A stretch of DNA of 64,000 nucleotides from Saccharibacillus sp. O23 (GCF_002205895.1 NZ_NJDE01000004.1:1-64000); one strand, 5' to 3'. Shown: positions 9,011 to 17,776, numbered from the stretch's first letter. Translations and numbers: made by a program. The notes: generated by a model from the sequence alone, not told the origin.

Positions 9011-9045
9011 AAAGCGGCGTTTCTATCGGAAACGCCGCTTTTTTG
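9011..9045 (+). terminator. Rho-independent terminator after carbonic anhydrase gene
   Basis: AAGCGGCGTTT and AAACGCCGCTT form an 11-bp stem around a short loop, followed by TTTTT. Confidence 0.9.
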
Positions 9046-9168
9046 CGTTTTGGAGCCTTGTTCCCCTTTTCACTTCGGTTGCCGTCCGGTCTTGCGATGT
9101 TGTACACTGAATAGAAGAAGCGTATCCGCGCTCGGAGGATCGCTTGAATACGGGGAACGGGTGATTTG

Positions 9169-9708
9169 ATGAATATACTTTCTTACGGCCTGCTTGCTCT
9201 GGTCTCGCGCCAGGAAGCCTCGGGCTATGATTTGATGCTTAAGATCCAGCCGTTCTGGCAGGCCAAGCACAGCCAGATCTACCCTCTGCTCGGCAGCATG
9301 GAAGAAAAAGGGCTGCTGAGCGCCAAATGGATTCAGCAGACGGATAAGCCGGACAAGAAGCTGTATTCCATCACGGAAGAAGGCACGAACAAGCTGCACG
9401 AATGGCTGCTCGAAGATACGGCGGCTCCGGTCATGCGGGACGAGTTCAACCTCAAATGTTTCTGCATCCATCTGGCCGACCCTGCCGAAGTGCGCCGCAT
9501 GTTCTCCGATCGCCGGGCTTACCATGTGGATCGAATGAAGTATTACAAAGACATCCAAGACAATATCCCGCAAGAATACCGCAATCCCGGACATATCGGT
9601 TTCGAAGATTATATCCTGCTGCAAAAAGCCATTCTGCGAACCAAAGCCAGCGTCGACTGGATCGATTGGGTCGAACAGGAATACGGTCAAGCCAAGTTCG
9701 AATCCTGA
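9169..9708 (+). CDS. PadR family transcriptional regulator
   Basis: A winged-helix repressor, 179 residues. The PadR N-terminal domain occupies residues 1-80 (LLALVSRQEASGYDLMLKI, then QIYPLLGSMEEKGLL as recognition helix and wing). A helical C-terminal dimerisation domain (about 90-175) follows, as in the two-domain AphA-like PadR group, which often answers to phenolic or other small aromatic molecules. ATG 9169 is preferred over the adjoining TTG 9166. No obvious target gene adjoins it; the ligand is unknown. Confidence 0.88.
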   Translation: MNILSYGLLALVSRQEASGYDLMLKIQPFWQAKHSQIYPLLGSMEEKGLLSAKWIQQTDKPDKKLYSITEEGTNKLHEWLLEDTAAPVMRDEFNLKCFCIHLADPAEVRRMFSDRRAYHVDRMKYYKDIQDNIPQEYRNPGHIGFEDYILLQKAILRTKASVDWIDWVEQEYGQAKFES

Positions 9709-9818
9709 AATTCATTAAAAATTGAAACGTTTCCGAAATTCCTCCGTATAAGGTCAGACAAGGACAAAAAGCGCAAGCTTTTTGCTTGACACCCCGACCT
9801 TACAGGAGGAATTTTTTT

Positions 9819-10277
9819 ATGACCCGATTCAAAAAAGCGTTCGCCGTTCTGCTCTCCGCCATGATCGTATTCGCCGCTTCGGCCGTCGTGCCGGATCAAG
9901 CCGACGCGCGCCGCGGAGGTTTCAGTTCGGGACCGAGATCTTACCAGAGCACGCCGAACAAATCGCAAAATACCGACAGCTACAATTCGAGCACGCGCTC
10001 GAACTCCGATAAGCAGTCCAACACGAGCAGCTATAACCGTTCGAATACCAATAACCGCAGCGGCTTCGGCGGAGGGTTGATGCGCGGCCTGTTCTTCGGC
10101 GGCATCGCCGGCCTGATGTTCGGCAGCCTGTTCGCGGGCATGGGCGCTTTCGGCGGCATTCTGGGCCTGCTGGTCAACGTGCTGGTCCTCTACATGGCCT
10201 TCGTCTTGATCCGTGCTGTCTACCGCGCCGTGCGGGACAACCGCCGCCGTTCGCGCGAACGGGAAGGACGTTATTAA
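9819..10277 (+). CDS. Secreted or membrane Gly-rich protein with Ser/Asn-rich linker
   Basis: 152 residues. It has an N-terminal signal sequence (KK then AVLLSAMIVFAASAVV, cleavage likely after ADA near residue 29), a low-complexity Ser/Asn/Gln/Thr segment (residues 35-75), then a Gly-rich hydrophobic stretch (GLMRGLFFGGIAGLMFGSLFAG region, about 80-130) ending in a basic tail (RRRSRERE). It resembles small Bacillales membrane proteins with Tim44-like or glycine-zipper segments, but I do not recognise a function. ATG 9819 follows AGGAGGA (9804-9810). The stop is three bases before the YxcD-like gene, so they are translationally linked. Confidence 0.75.
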   Translation: MTRFKKAFAVLLSAMIVFAASAVVPDQADARRGGFSSGPRSYQSTPNKSQNTDSYNSSTRSNSDKQSNTSSYNRSNTNNRSGFGGGLMRGLFFGGIAGLMFGSLFAGMGAFGGILGLLVNVLVLYMAFVLIRAVYRAVRDNRRRSREREGRY

Positions 10278-10280
10278 GCC

Positions 10281-10559
10281 ATGCAGCTCACGATGGACGA
10301 GATTATCAACGCCGTCTGCCTGAATATCGCCGAGCGCCGGCAGATCCGCCCTACGGACGTGATCGTGGAGCTGCTGTGGGACGAGGACCTCGGCTACAGC
10401 GCGCAGATCACCGTTCAAGGACAGAGCTGGTATATCGCCGAAGGCGCGCTGATCGAAGCGATCATGCGTTATCTGGACCAAGAGTACGGGAGGCGCGTGT
10501 TCCCGGAGCAGATCCGGTTGGATCTGACGGACGAAATTGTCGCGCATGTGGCGAGTTGA
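10281..10559 (+). CDS. YxcD-like protein (DUF2653)
   Basis: A 92-residue protein that fits the DUF2653 family of Bacillus YxcD: an N-terminal helix (MDEIINAVCLNIAERRQI), a central IVELLWDEDLGYSAQI strand pair and a C-terminal AIMRYLDQEYGRRV helix. No catalytic motif is seen and no function is established for the family. It starts three bases after the stop of the secreted protein gene and so is in the same operon; the pairing suggests a shared cell-envelope role, which is inference only. Confidence 0.8.
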   Translation: MQLTMDEIINAVCLNIAERRQIRPTDVIVELLWDEDLGYSAQITVQGQSWYIAEGALIEAIMRYLDQEYGRRVFPEQIRLDLTDEIVAHVAS

Positions 10560-10652
10560 ATTTGGCTCAAGCTTCCCTGCTCTCGCCAACTCGGCGGTGC
10601 TTTTGTTAAAATGGAACTTGCACCCGAGCCTCTTGAAGAAAGGACTGGTCGC

Positions 10653-10904
10653 ATGCTGGGCATCGACGTCAAAAAAAGCGGAGAAAAGGTGACGATCCAA
10701 TGGCTGCTGTCCAAGATCGAAATCCCTTCCGCCGATATCGCCGAAGTTTATCTTGACGATACGTATGCAGGACAAGATCGTGACGCGATCCGAATCGGAA
10801 CGCCTTACGGTACGACAGACCGGGTGGTCGTGAAGACCAAACATCAAAATTACATTTTGTATACGACCAACTATGAAGCTGTTCGCAGCAAGCTTTTATC
10901 CTGA
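10653..10904 (+). CDS. SunI/YnzG-like protein (bacteriocin-immunity-type fold)
   Basis: 83 residues with the conserved core IRIGTPYGTTDRVVVKT seen in Bacillus SunI, the membrane-associated immunity protein against sublancin. It reads MLGIDVKKSGEKVTIQWLLSKIEIP at its start (in two blocks: a charged strand, then the KIEIP turn), matching the SunI N-terminus. The ATG at 10653 is chosen over an in-frame upstream start because AGAAAGGA precedes it and the family begins here. SunI has an N-terminal membrane anchor; this form lacks one and looks like a bare PH-like domain. No bacteriocin gene adjoins it, so the function is unassigned. Confidence 0.75.
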   Translation: MLGIDVKKSGEKVTIQWLLSKIEIPSADIAEVYLDDTYAGQDRDAIRIGTPYGTTDRVVVKTKHQNYILYTTNYEAVRSKLLS

Positions 10905-10923
10905 CCGATCGTCGGGTAAACCC

Positions 10924-10956
10924 AAAAAAGCGCCGTTTTCCGAAACGGCGCTTTTT
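10924..10956 (+). terminator. Rho-independent terminator after SunI-like gene
   Basis: AAAAAGCGCCGTTT, a short CCG loop region and AAACGGCGCTTTTT form a strong hairpin with a T-run. Confidence 0.9.
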
Positions 10957-11065
10957 GTCGTTTCCGTCGTTCAGGACTCGCTGCGCAGCGGCGAAACCCC
11001 GCTTTTTTTGCTATATTGGATTTGATGATTCCGGCGTACCGAATATCCGTCATAAGGAGGATTCC

Positions 11066-11932
11066 ATGATTCTGCGACAAATTCCCGATCGGCTGCGTTT
11101 CGGCGAGGAGGACGACGCTCTTCGTCTCGAATTCGATCGGCGTATCGGCCATTTCTCGATGAGGCAGCATCATTTTCATACCGGTTACGAGTTGTATTAC
11201 CTGTTCAGCGGCGAACGGAATTATTTCGTCAAAGAAAGCACGTACCGCGTTCGCGCGGGCGATACGGTGCTGATCGATTCGAATGTCGTGCATAAGAGCA
11301 CGGATTCCGGCATTCCCGATCACGAGCGGGCCGTGCTGTATTTCTCGCCTGCTTATTTCGACGTTCTTCCGCCCGACGAACGGGAGATGCTTCTCTCCCC
11401 TTTCGTTCGCGATCGGCCGCTGGTGGCGCTCAATCTGCAAGAACGGTTGCGAGCCGAAGAGCTGCTGTTCTCCCTGCTCGGCGAGCTGCACGAGCGTCCG
11501 CCCGGTTACCGGCTGCATGTGCGGCATATGGCGGGCGAACTGCTGCTGCTCGTCGCCCGGGCTTCGCTCAGACGAGGCGCGCCCGCTCTGCCGGAACCGA
11601 CGCCCGTCGAGCGCAAAATATCGGAAGTCGTCCGCCATATCAACCGTTATTATGCGCAGCCGCTCGACCTCGGCGAACTGGCCGCGAAGTTCTATATCAG
11701 CCGCAGCCACTTGAGCCGAACGTTCAAAGAAGTGACCGGTTTCGGATTCGCCGAATACGTCAATATCACGCGGATCAAGGAAGCCCGTCGGCTGCTTCGC
11801 GAGAGCGCGCACAGCGTGACGACTGTATCGGAACTGGCGGGATTCGACAACTTTTCGCATTTCGGCAAAATGTTCAAGCGGCTCTCCGGCCTGTCTCCGA
11901 GAGCCTACCGCAAGCTTTACGGCTCCGGGTAA
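11066..11932 (+). CDS. AraC family transcriptional regulator with cupin sensor
   Basis: 288 residues. The N-terminal cupin-type ligand-binding domain (about 15-110) shows HHFHTGYELYYLFSG and YRVRAGDTVLIDSN. The C-terminal double helix-turn-helix (about 190-285) shows LDLGELAAKFYISRSHLSRTF and the conserved end motif ELAGFDNFSHFGKMFKR...LSPRAYR. ATG 11066 follows AAGGAGG (11053-11059). It lies next to the hexuronate genes and may control them together with the LacI protein, but its own target is not evident. Confidence 0.9.
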   Translation: MILRQIPDRLRFGEEDDALRLEFDRRIGHFSMRQHHFHTGYELYYLFSGERNYFVKESTYRVRAGDTVLIDSNVVHKSTDSGIPDHERAVLYFSPAYFDVLPPDEREMLLSPFVRDRPLVALNLQERLRAEELLFSLLGELHERPPGYRLHVRHMAGELLLLVARASLRRGAPALPEPTPVERKISEVVRHINRYYAQPLDLGELAAKFYISRSHLSRTFKEVTGFGFAEYVNITRIKEARRLLRESAHSVTTVSELAGFDNFSHFGKMFKRLSGLSPRAYRKLYGSG

Positions 11933-11967
11933 AAGCACGGTTTTGAAAGCCGGCTTGGTTCGGAAAA

Positions 11968-11983
11968 TTTTCACGTGTGCATT
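11968..11983. promoter_or_regulatory. Putative LacI-type operator upstream of lacI gene
   Basis: TTCACGTGTGCA at 11970-11981 recurs identically at 13141-13152 upstream of uxaB. With flanks it is a 14-bp imperfect palindrome centred on CACGTG (TGTTCACGTGTGCA in the second copy), the symmetric central-CG form typical of LacI-family operators. It lies 16 bp above the -35 of the lacI promoter. Confidence 0.6.
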
Positions 11984-11997
11984 TCTGTCTTCTTCGC

Positions 11998-12026
11998 TTG
12001 ACATCGCTCTTCAGCCGCCCTACACT
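11998..12026 (+). promoter_or_regulatory. Sigma-A promoter of the LacI regulator gene
   Basis: TTGACA (11998-12003), 17-bp spacer, TACACT (12021-12026); the ATG is at 12062. Confidence 0.75.
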
Positions 12027-12061
12027 GAAACCGTTAACATTCGCGAAACGGAGAGTATGCC

Positions 12062-13087
12062 ATGATTACCATCAAAGACATCGCCAGAGCGGCGGGCGTA
12101 TCGCATACGACGGTGTCGAGAGCGCTGAACGGCAGCCCTCTGATCAAGCCGGATACGCGGGAGCGGATCGCCCGGATCGCGGCGGAAATGAACTATGTAC
12201 CGAACGACAGCGCGAAGAATCTCGTCACGCAGAAATCGAACACGATCGGACTCTTTTTCTCCAGCATCGATCAAGGCACGTCTTCCAGCTTCCTGATGGA
12301 CGCGCTCAAAGGCATCCGCCAGACGCTGAACGAGAACTATCTGTTGACGGTGAACGGCATCGACGACGTGACCCATCTGGGACGGGTTCACGCCCGGCGT
12401 TACGACGGCATTCTGGTGATGAGCCAGACCGAGCGCGACAACGCGTTCATCTACCATGTGCAAGCCGGCGGGATTCCGCTCGTGGTCTTGAACCGCCAAC
12501 TCGACGATCCCGCCATCTCGAACGTGGCGGCCGACGATCGCGGCGGCGGACGTGCCGCGGCCGACCATGCTTACGAACTCGGCCATCGGCAGATCGGCAT
12601 CATCGAAGGCCGGGCGGGATTCAAGTCTTCTGCCGAGCGCAGGCTCGGTTTTACGGAAAGCTTGATGGCGCACGGGTTGACGCCGAATCCCGCGCATTTC
12701 GTGCAGGGCGACTACAGCATCGAGAGCGGCTATGAAGCCATGATCAAGTTGCTGGAGCAAAACGATCGGCCGACCGCCGTATTCTGCTGCAACGACGATA
12801 TGGCGATCGGGGCGATGAATGCCTGCTTCGACCACGGGGTGTCCGTGCCGGGCGACATGTCGCTCATCGGATTCGACGATATGGTCTTCGCCCGCTATGC
12901 GAATCCGCCGCTGACCACGATTCGTAAATCCGTGTTCGAGATCGGACGCGAGGGTACCAAGCTGCTGATCGAACAGATGGAACGTCCGGACAGGCCTGCC
13001 GTTCAGCGGCATCTGGGCAGCGAATTGATCCCGCGACGCTCCGCCGCCGCGCCGGCCGTCGCCTCGCGGAACCGAGATTCGATATGA
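12062..13087 (+). CDS. LacI family transcriptional regulator of hexuronate genes
   Basis: 341 residues. The N-terminal LacI helix-turn-helix and hinge (ITIKDIARAAGVSHTTVSRAL, about residues 2-22) is followed by a periplasmic-binding-protein-like sensor domain (60-330) with FCCNDDMAIGAM and LIGFDDMVFARYANPPLTT. It sits directly before uxaB-uxaA-uxaC in the same direction, with a hairpin between. A shared 12-bp sequence (11970-11981, 13141-13152) lies upstream of both its own gene and uxaB. This implies autoregulation and control of the uxa operon, with a hexuronate or its pathway intermediate as probable inducer (inference). Confidence 0.9.
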   Translation: MITIKDIARAAGVSHTTVSRALNGSPLIKPDTRERIARIAAEMNYVPNDSAKNLVTQKSNTIGLFFSSIDQGTSSSFLMDALKGIRQTLNENYLLTVNGIDDVTHLGRVHARRYDGILVMSQTERDNAFIYHVQAGGIPLVVLNRQLDDPAISNVAADDRGGGRAAADHAYELGHRQIGIIEGRAGFKSSAERRLGFTESLMAHGLTPNPAHFVQGDYSIESGYEAMIKLLEQNDRPTAVFCCNDDMAIGAMNACFDHGVSVPGDMSLIGFDDMVFARYANPPLTTIRKSVFEIGREGTKLLIEQMERPDRPAVQRHLGSELIPRRSAAAPAVASRNRDSI

Positions 13088-13128
13088 GACGAGGGAACAA
13101 GTCCGACAGGCTTGTCTCCCGTCTTTTT
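13087..13128 (+). terminator. Imperfect terminator hairpin after lacI gene
   Basis: ACAAG/CTTGT and GAC..GGG/CCCGTC arms form an interrupted stem followed by TTTTT, starting at the stop codon. It would partly separate lacI from the uxa operon. Confidence 0.6.
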
Positions 13129-13138
13129 CAACGCAAAA

Positions 13139-13152
13139 TGTTCACGTGTGCA
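13139..13152. promoter_or_regulatory. Putative LacI-type operator upstream of uxaB
   Basis: TGTTCACGTGTGCA, 73 bp before the uxaB ATG. It is symmetric at 10 of 14 positions around the central CG and shares 12 identical bases with the site above lacI. It only weakly fits the CcpA cre consensus (three mismatches), so a dedicated operator is more likely. Confidence 0.6.
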
Positions 13153-13224
13153 ATTCAATATCAATAGACTTCGTTAGCCGACGGAAGAATCGTTCAAATC
13201 CATTTGCCAAAGGAGCTACCTTGC

Positions 13225-14646
13225 ATGACCAGCTATCCGAGATTGTCGCGCAGCCTGTTCCCGGACCTCCCCGTTTATCCCGAAAAAGTGATTCAGTTCG
13301 GCGGCGGCAATTTTATCCGAGCGTTCGTCGATTGGCAGCTTCAACAAATGAACGACCGCGGACTGTTCGGCGGCAGCGCCGTGTTGGTCCAAGCGTTCTC
13401 CCGAAAGACGGACCCGAAATTCGACGAGCAGGATCGCCTGTTCACCGTTCTGACCAACGGCATCGCAGACGGCAAGCCGGTCGATTCCGTGCAAGTGGTC
13501 TCCAGCGTCAGCCGCCTGATTAACCCTTATGTCGATTATGCGGATTATCTGGCGCTGGCCGAAAACGAAAATCTGCGTTTTATCGTGTCCAACACGACGG
13601 AAGCGGGCATCGTCTACCGCGCCGAAGATTCGCTTGGCGACGAACCGCCCGCCGGATTTCCGGGTAAGCTGACCGCTCTGCTGCACCGCCGCTATACGCT
13701 CGGCAAACCGGGTTTTACGGTGATTCCGTGCGAGCTGATCGACCGCAACGGCGAGAAACTGCTGGAGATCGTCAAACGGCATGCCGACGATTGGCGCTTG
13801 GGCGAAGCGTTCAAGCAATGGCTTGATACGGATAACGTCTTCTGCTGCAGTCTGGTAGACCGGATCGTGCCGGGATACCCGAGCGGCCGCGAGTCGGAGC
13901 TGGACACTCGGCTGAGTTATCAAGACAAGCTGCTGGTGGCTTCGGAACCTTATCTGTTCTGGGCGATCGAAGGACCGGAATCGTTGAAAAAGGAGCTGCC
14001 TCTCGCCGAAGCCGGATTGAACGTCGTGGTTACGCCCGATATGACGCCTTATCGCGAACGCAAAGTCCGTCTGCTGAACGGCCCGCATACCGCGATGGTT
14101 CCGCTCGGCCTGTTGGCAGGCCTCGAGACGGTCAAAGACGTGATGAACGACGAAGATCTCTTCCCTTTCATTCGTTTATTGATCGAACAGGAATTGATCC
14201 CGATGCTGGATCTGCCGAAGCCTGAACTGCAAACTTATGCCGAAGCGGTGCTCGACCGTTTCCGCAATCCGTCCATCCGTCACGAGCTGCGTTCGATCTC
14301 GCTGAACAGCGTGTCCAAGTTCACCGCCCGCCTGCTGCCGATCCTGCTGCGTTACGCCGAAGAACGCGGCGAACTGCCGCCGCGCATCGTGCTGGCGTTG
14401 GCCGCCCTGCTGTACAGCTATCGCGGCGACCGCGTCCCGCCGCAGGACGAACCGGCCGTGTTGGAGATCTTCGACCGCGCTTGGAACGATCCCGAGAACT
14501 TCGCGGCGACGATTCTGGGCGAAACGGCGCTGTGGGGAACCGATCTGAACGAAGTGCCGGGACTGACGGCCAGAGTGAACGCTCATCTTCAAGAGTTGGA
14601 GCGATCGGGTTCGCGCGCGGTACTGCATGAGTTGGAGAAAGTTTAA
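13225..14646 (+). CDS. uxaB: Tagaturonate reductase (altronate oxidoreductase)
   Basis: NADH-dependent reduction of D-tagaturonate to D-altronate in galacturonate breakdown, cytosolic. 473 residues; mannitol-dehydrogenase family. The N-terminal nucleotide-binding motif IQFGGGNFIRAFVDW is at about residues 17-31, and the C-terminal half carries the substrate-binding helix KVRLLNGPHTAMVPLG (Lys/Asn/His set of the polyol dehydrogenase fold). ATG 13225 is used because AAAGGAG (13209-13215) precedes it; an in-frame TTG lies at 13204. First gene of uxaB-uxaA-uxaC, 18 bp before uxaA. Confidence 0.95.
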   Translation: MTSYPRLSRSLFPDLPVYPEKVIQFGGGNFIRAFVDWQLQQMNDRGLFGGSAVLVQAFSRKTDPKFDEQDRLFTVLTNGIADGKPVDSVQVVSSVSRLINPYVDYADYLALAENENLRFIVSNTTEAGIVYRAEDSLGDEPPAGFPGKLTALLHRRYTLGKPGFTVIPCELIDRNGEKLLEIVKRHADDWRLGEAFKQWLDTDNVFCCSLVDRIVPGYPSGRESELDTRLSYQDKLLVASEPYLFWAIEGPESLKKELPLAEAGLNVVVTPDMTPYRERKVRLLNGPHTAMVPLGLLAGLETVKDVMNDEDLFPFIRLLIEQELIPMLDLPKPELQTYAEAVLDRFRNPSIRHELRSISLNSVSKFTARLLPILLRYAEERGELPPRIVLALAALLYSYRGDRVPPQDEPAVLEIFDRAWNDPENFAATILGETALWGTDLNEVPGLTARVNAHLQELERSGSRAVLHELEKV

Positions 14647-14664
14647 GAAAAGGAGGACCGATCC

Positions 14665-16152
14665 ATGCGAACGATCACCAAGATGAATCCCCGCGACAAC
14701 GTCGCGGTGGCGCTTCGTCCGCTGGCAGCCGGCGAAGCGCTGTCGGCGGAAGGCTTGACGCTGCGGAGCCTACGCGACGTCCCGCAAGGCCACAAGATCG
14801 CGACGGCTCCGATCCCGATCGGAACCGTCGTCATGAAATACGGCGCGCCGATCGGCTTCGCCGCCGAAGACATCGAGATCGGCGAATGGGTGCATACCCA
14901 TAATATCCGCACCACGCTCGCCGGCGAAGAAGAGTATGAATACAAGCCCGAGCTGCACCCGGCGGAGTATCCGCGCCGCGAGCTGACCTTCGACGGCTAC
15001 CGCAGGCAGAACGGCAAAGTCGGCATCCGCAACGATCTGTTCCTCGTGCCGACGGTCGGCTGCGTCAACGGCATCGCCGAGCTGATCGTCGCCGAATACA
15101 AAGCGGCTTATCCCGATCTCGGGCCGTTCGACAACGTGACGGTGCTCAGCCATCCGTACGGCTGCTCGCAGCTCGGTGACGACCATCGCATGACCCGCAG
15201 CATCCTGATCGATGCGGTCAACCATCCCAACGCGGGCGGGGTGCTGGTGTTCGGGCTCGGCTGCGAGAACAATATCGTGGCCGAGTTCCGCGAACTGTTG
15301 GGCGACTACGACGAGTCGCGCGTGAAGTTTCTCGTCGCCCAAGAAGTCGGCGACGAAGTGGAAGCGGGCTTCGCGCTGCTCGAAGAGCTGCGCGAAGCGG
15401 CGCTCGAGGATCGCCGCGAGCCGGTACCGCTGAGCGAGCTGAACGTGGGACTCAAATGCGGAGGCTCCGACGGATTCTCCGGCATCACGGCCAATCCGCT
15501 GCTCGGCGCGTTCTCCGATTTTCTGATCGCGCAGGGCGGCAGCACCATCTTGACCGAAGTGCCGGAAATGTTCGGCGCGGAGAAGATGCTGATGGCGCGC
15601 GCCGCCGACGAGCAGGTCTTCGAAGACATCGTCTGGTTGATCAACGATTTCAAGCAGTATTTCCTGTCGCACGGCGAAGTGGTCTACGAGAATCCGTCGC
15701 CGGGCAACAAAGCGGGCGGGATCAGCACGCTGGAAGACAAATCGCTCGGCTGCACGCAGAAAGCCGGCACGTCGGCCGTGGTCGACGTGCTGAAATACGG
15801 CGAGAAGCTGCGCCGCAAAGGGCTCAGCCTGCTGCAGGCGCCGGGCAACGATCTGGTCGCGTCCTCCGCTCTTGCCGCCGCGGACTGCCAGCTCGTCTTG
15901 TTCACGACGGGACGCGGCACGCCGTTCGGCAGCTTCGTGCCGACGGTGAAAGTCGCGACGAACAATCAATTGTTCGAGAAAAAAGGCCATTGGATGGACT
16001 TTAACGCCGGTCCGCTGCTGGAGCGGCCGATGGAGGACGTGCTGGAAGAATTTATCGCTTATCTGATCGAAGTCGCCGGCGGACGCAAAACGCGCAACGA
16101 ACAGAACCAAGTGCGCGAACTGGCTATTTTCAAAACGGGGGTTACGCTATGA
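14665..16152 (+). CDS. uxaA: Altronate dehydratase
   Basis: Dehydrates D-altronate to 2-keto-3-deoxy-D-gluconate; an iron- or manganese-dependent enzyme. 495 residues. The N-terminal SAF domain (about 1-80, DNVAVALRPLAAGE through IEIGEWVHTHN) is followed by the large UxaA domain with cysteine and histidine blocks VPTVGCVNGIAE, LSHPYGCSQLGDDH, LKCGGSDGFSGITANP and KSLGCTQKAGTS. The N-terminal SAF and C-terminal catalytic parts are fused as in E. coli UxaA. The last four bases overlap the uxaC start (ATGA), so translation is coupled. Confidence 0.96.
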   Translation: MRTITKMNPRDNVAVALRPLAAGEALSAEGLTLRSLRDVPQGHKIATAPIPIGTVVMKYGAPIGFAAEDIEIGEWVHTHNIRTTLAGEEEYEYKPELHPAEYPRRELTFDGYRRQNGKVGIRNDLFLVPTVGCVNGIAELIVAEYKAAYPDLGPFDNVTVLSHPYGCSQLGDDHRMTRSILIDAVNHPNAGGVLVFGLGCENNIVAEFRELLGDYDESRVKFLVAQEVGDEVEAGFALLEELREAALEDRREPVPLSELNVGLKCGGSDGFSGITANPLLGAFSDFLIAQGGSTILTEVPEMFGAEKMLMARAADEQVFEDIVWLINDFKQYFLSHGEVVYENPSPGNKAGGISTLEDKSLGCTQKAGTSAVVDVLKYGEKLRRKGLSLLQAPGNDLVASSALAAADCQLVLFTTGRGTPFGSFVPTVKVATNNQLFEKKGHWMDFNAGPLLERPMEDVLEEFIAYLIEVAGGRKTRNEQNQVRELAIFKTGVTL

Positions 16153-17588
16153 ATACGCAGAACGAAGCGCCGAAAACCGCACAAAAAGGCTTTTTGAACG
16201 ACGATTTCCTGCTGTCTACCGATACCGCCAGAACGCTGTTCCATAATCACGCGCGGCATATGCCGATCATCGACTATCACTGCCATCTCGATCCTCAAGA
16301 AATCTACGAAGACCGTCCGTTCGCCAATCTGACCGAAGCTTGGCTGTACGGCGATCACTATAAGTGGCGGCTGATGCGCGCGAACGGAATCGCGGAAGAA
16401 CGGATCACCGGTTCCGCGCCGGATTACGGCCGCTTTCTCGCTTGGGCCGAGACCGTGCCGAGAACGGTCGGCAATCCGCTCTACAGCTGGACGCATCTCG
16501 AACTGCGCCGTTTCTTCGGCATCGATACCCCGCTAAGCGAACGTACCGCTCCGGAGATCTGGGAACGCGCCAACGAGCGGCTGCAAGAATCCGATTTCAC
16601 CCGCCGCGCCTTGATCGCGAAATCGAACGTGAAGATCGTCTGCACGACCGACGACCCGGCCGACGATCTGGAATACCATCGCCTGCTGGCGGAAGAAGAA
16701 CAGCGGTTCGCCGTGCTGCCGACGTTCCGCCCGGACAAAGCGCTCAATATCGACGCTCCGGGCTTCCCGGATTGGATCGCCAAGCTCGAAGCCGTCTGCG
16801 GCCGCTCCGCTTCCACGTTCGCCGAATTGAGCGAGAGGCTGGGCGAACGGGTGAAGTTCTTCCATGAACGCGGCGGAAGGCTGTCCGACCATGCGCTGGA
16901 TACGCTCAAGTACGAAGAAGCGGACGAAGACGAACTCGAACGCATCTATGCCAAGCGTTTGTCCGGCGGCGAACTGAGCGAGTCCGAGATCGTCCGCTAC
17001 CGCACCGAGCTGCTGACGCGACTGATCGCTTTCTATGCCAAGCAGGGTTGGACGATGCAGCTGCATATTCATGCTTACCGCAACAATAATACGCCGATGT
17101 TCCGCAAGCTCGGCCCGGATACCGGTTTCGACGCGCTCAACGATCTGCCGCTGACCCAATCGCTCTCCCGACTGCTGGACCGTGCGGAGAGCGGTCCGGA
17201 AGGTCTGCCGAAGACGATCCTCTACTCGCTGAACCCCGGCGATTATCCGGCGCTTCTGGCCTTGATGGGCTGCTATCAACGGGATATTCCGGGCAAAATG
17301 CAGCTCGGTTCCGGTTGGTGGTACAACGATACGCGCGACGGCATGCGCCGCCAACTGACGCTGCTCGCCGACAACGGTCTGCTGCCCCGATTCGTCGGCA
17401 TGCTGACGGATTCGCGCAGCTTCCTTTCTTATACGCGGCACGAATATTTCCGCCGCGTGCTGTGCGAATGGATCGGCGAACTGGCGGCGCGCGGCGAAGC
17501 GCCGGACGATGCGGAACTGCTCGGCCGAATTACGGAAGATATCGCCTACGGCAACGCGGCTTCGTATTTCGGATTCGGGAAGGCTTGA
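16149..17588 (+). CDS. uxaC: Glucuronate isomerase (uronate isomerase)
   Basis: Interconverts D-glucuronate/D-fructuronate and D-galacturonate/D-tagaturonate, the first step of hexuronate use. 479 residues, amidohydrolase-like barrel. The metal site HCHLDPQEIYED is near residue 40, with LQLHIHAYRNNN-type HxH (MQLHIHAYRNNN) in the middle and MLTDSRSFLSYTRHEYFRR near the C-terminus, all family landmarks. It overlaps uxaA by four bases. It ends before a two-way hairpin at 17645. Confidence 0.96.
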   Translation: MNTQNEAPKTAQKGFLNDDFLLSTDTARTLFHNHARHMPIIDYHCHLDPQEIYEDRPFANLTEAWLYGDHYKWRLMRANGIAEERITGSAPDYGRFLAWAETVPRTVGNPLYSWTHLELRRFFGIDTPLSERTAPEIWERANERLQESDFTRRALIAKSNVKIVCTTDDPADDLEYHRLLAEEEQRFAVLPTFRPDKALNIDAPGFPDWIAKLEAVCGRSASTFAELSERLGERVKFFHERGGRLSDHALDTLKYEEADEDELERIYAKRLSGGELSESEIVRYRTELLTRLIAFYAKQGWTMQLHIHAYRNNNTPMFRKLGPDTGFDALNDLPLTQSLSRLLDRAESGPEGLPKTILYSLNPGDYPALLALMGCYQRDIPGKMQLGSGWWYNDTRDGMRRQLTLLADNGLLPRFVGMLTDSRSFLSYTRHEYFRRVLCEWIGELAARGEAPDDAELLGRITEDIAYGNAASYFGFGKA

Positions 17589-17644
17589 TCCGGAAGATTA
17601 GGCAAATTTCTTTGCGAATAAGATTTCGCGATTCTGCGCAAAAA

Positions 17645-17686
17645 AAGCTGTCCGGCGAGTCGGCGACGACTTCGTTCGGGCAGCTT
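17645..17686. terminator. Terminator hairpin between convergent uxaC and araC-type gene
   Basis: AAGCTGTCCG and CGGGCAGCTT pair around a longer loop, with A-run before and T-rich sequence after. It could serve both strands. Confidence 0.65.
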
Positions 17687-17776
17687 CTTTGCGATCGGAC
17701 GAACGCGGACGGCGAATCGTCCGCTGCGGCTTTTGCCGCAACCTTTTTCGAACGCGGACGCGTTTCGCCCGCCGCG

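Noticed and set aside
10611-10904. SunI-like gene starting at 10611
   Set aside because: The first 14 codons lack a ribosome site and do not match the family; ATG 10653 has AGAAAGGA upstream and the conserved N-terminus.
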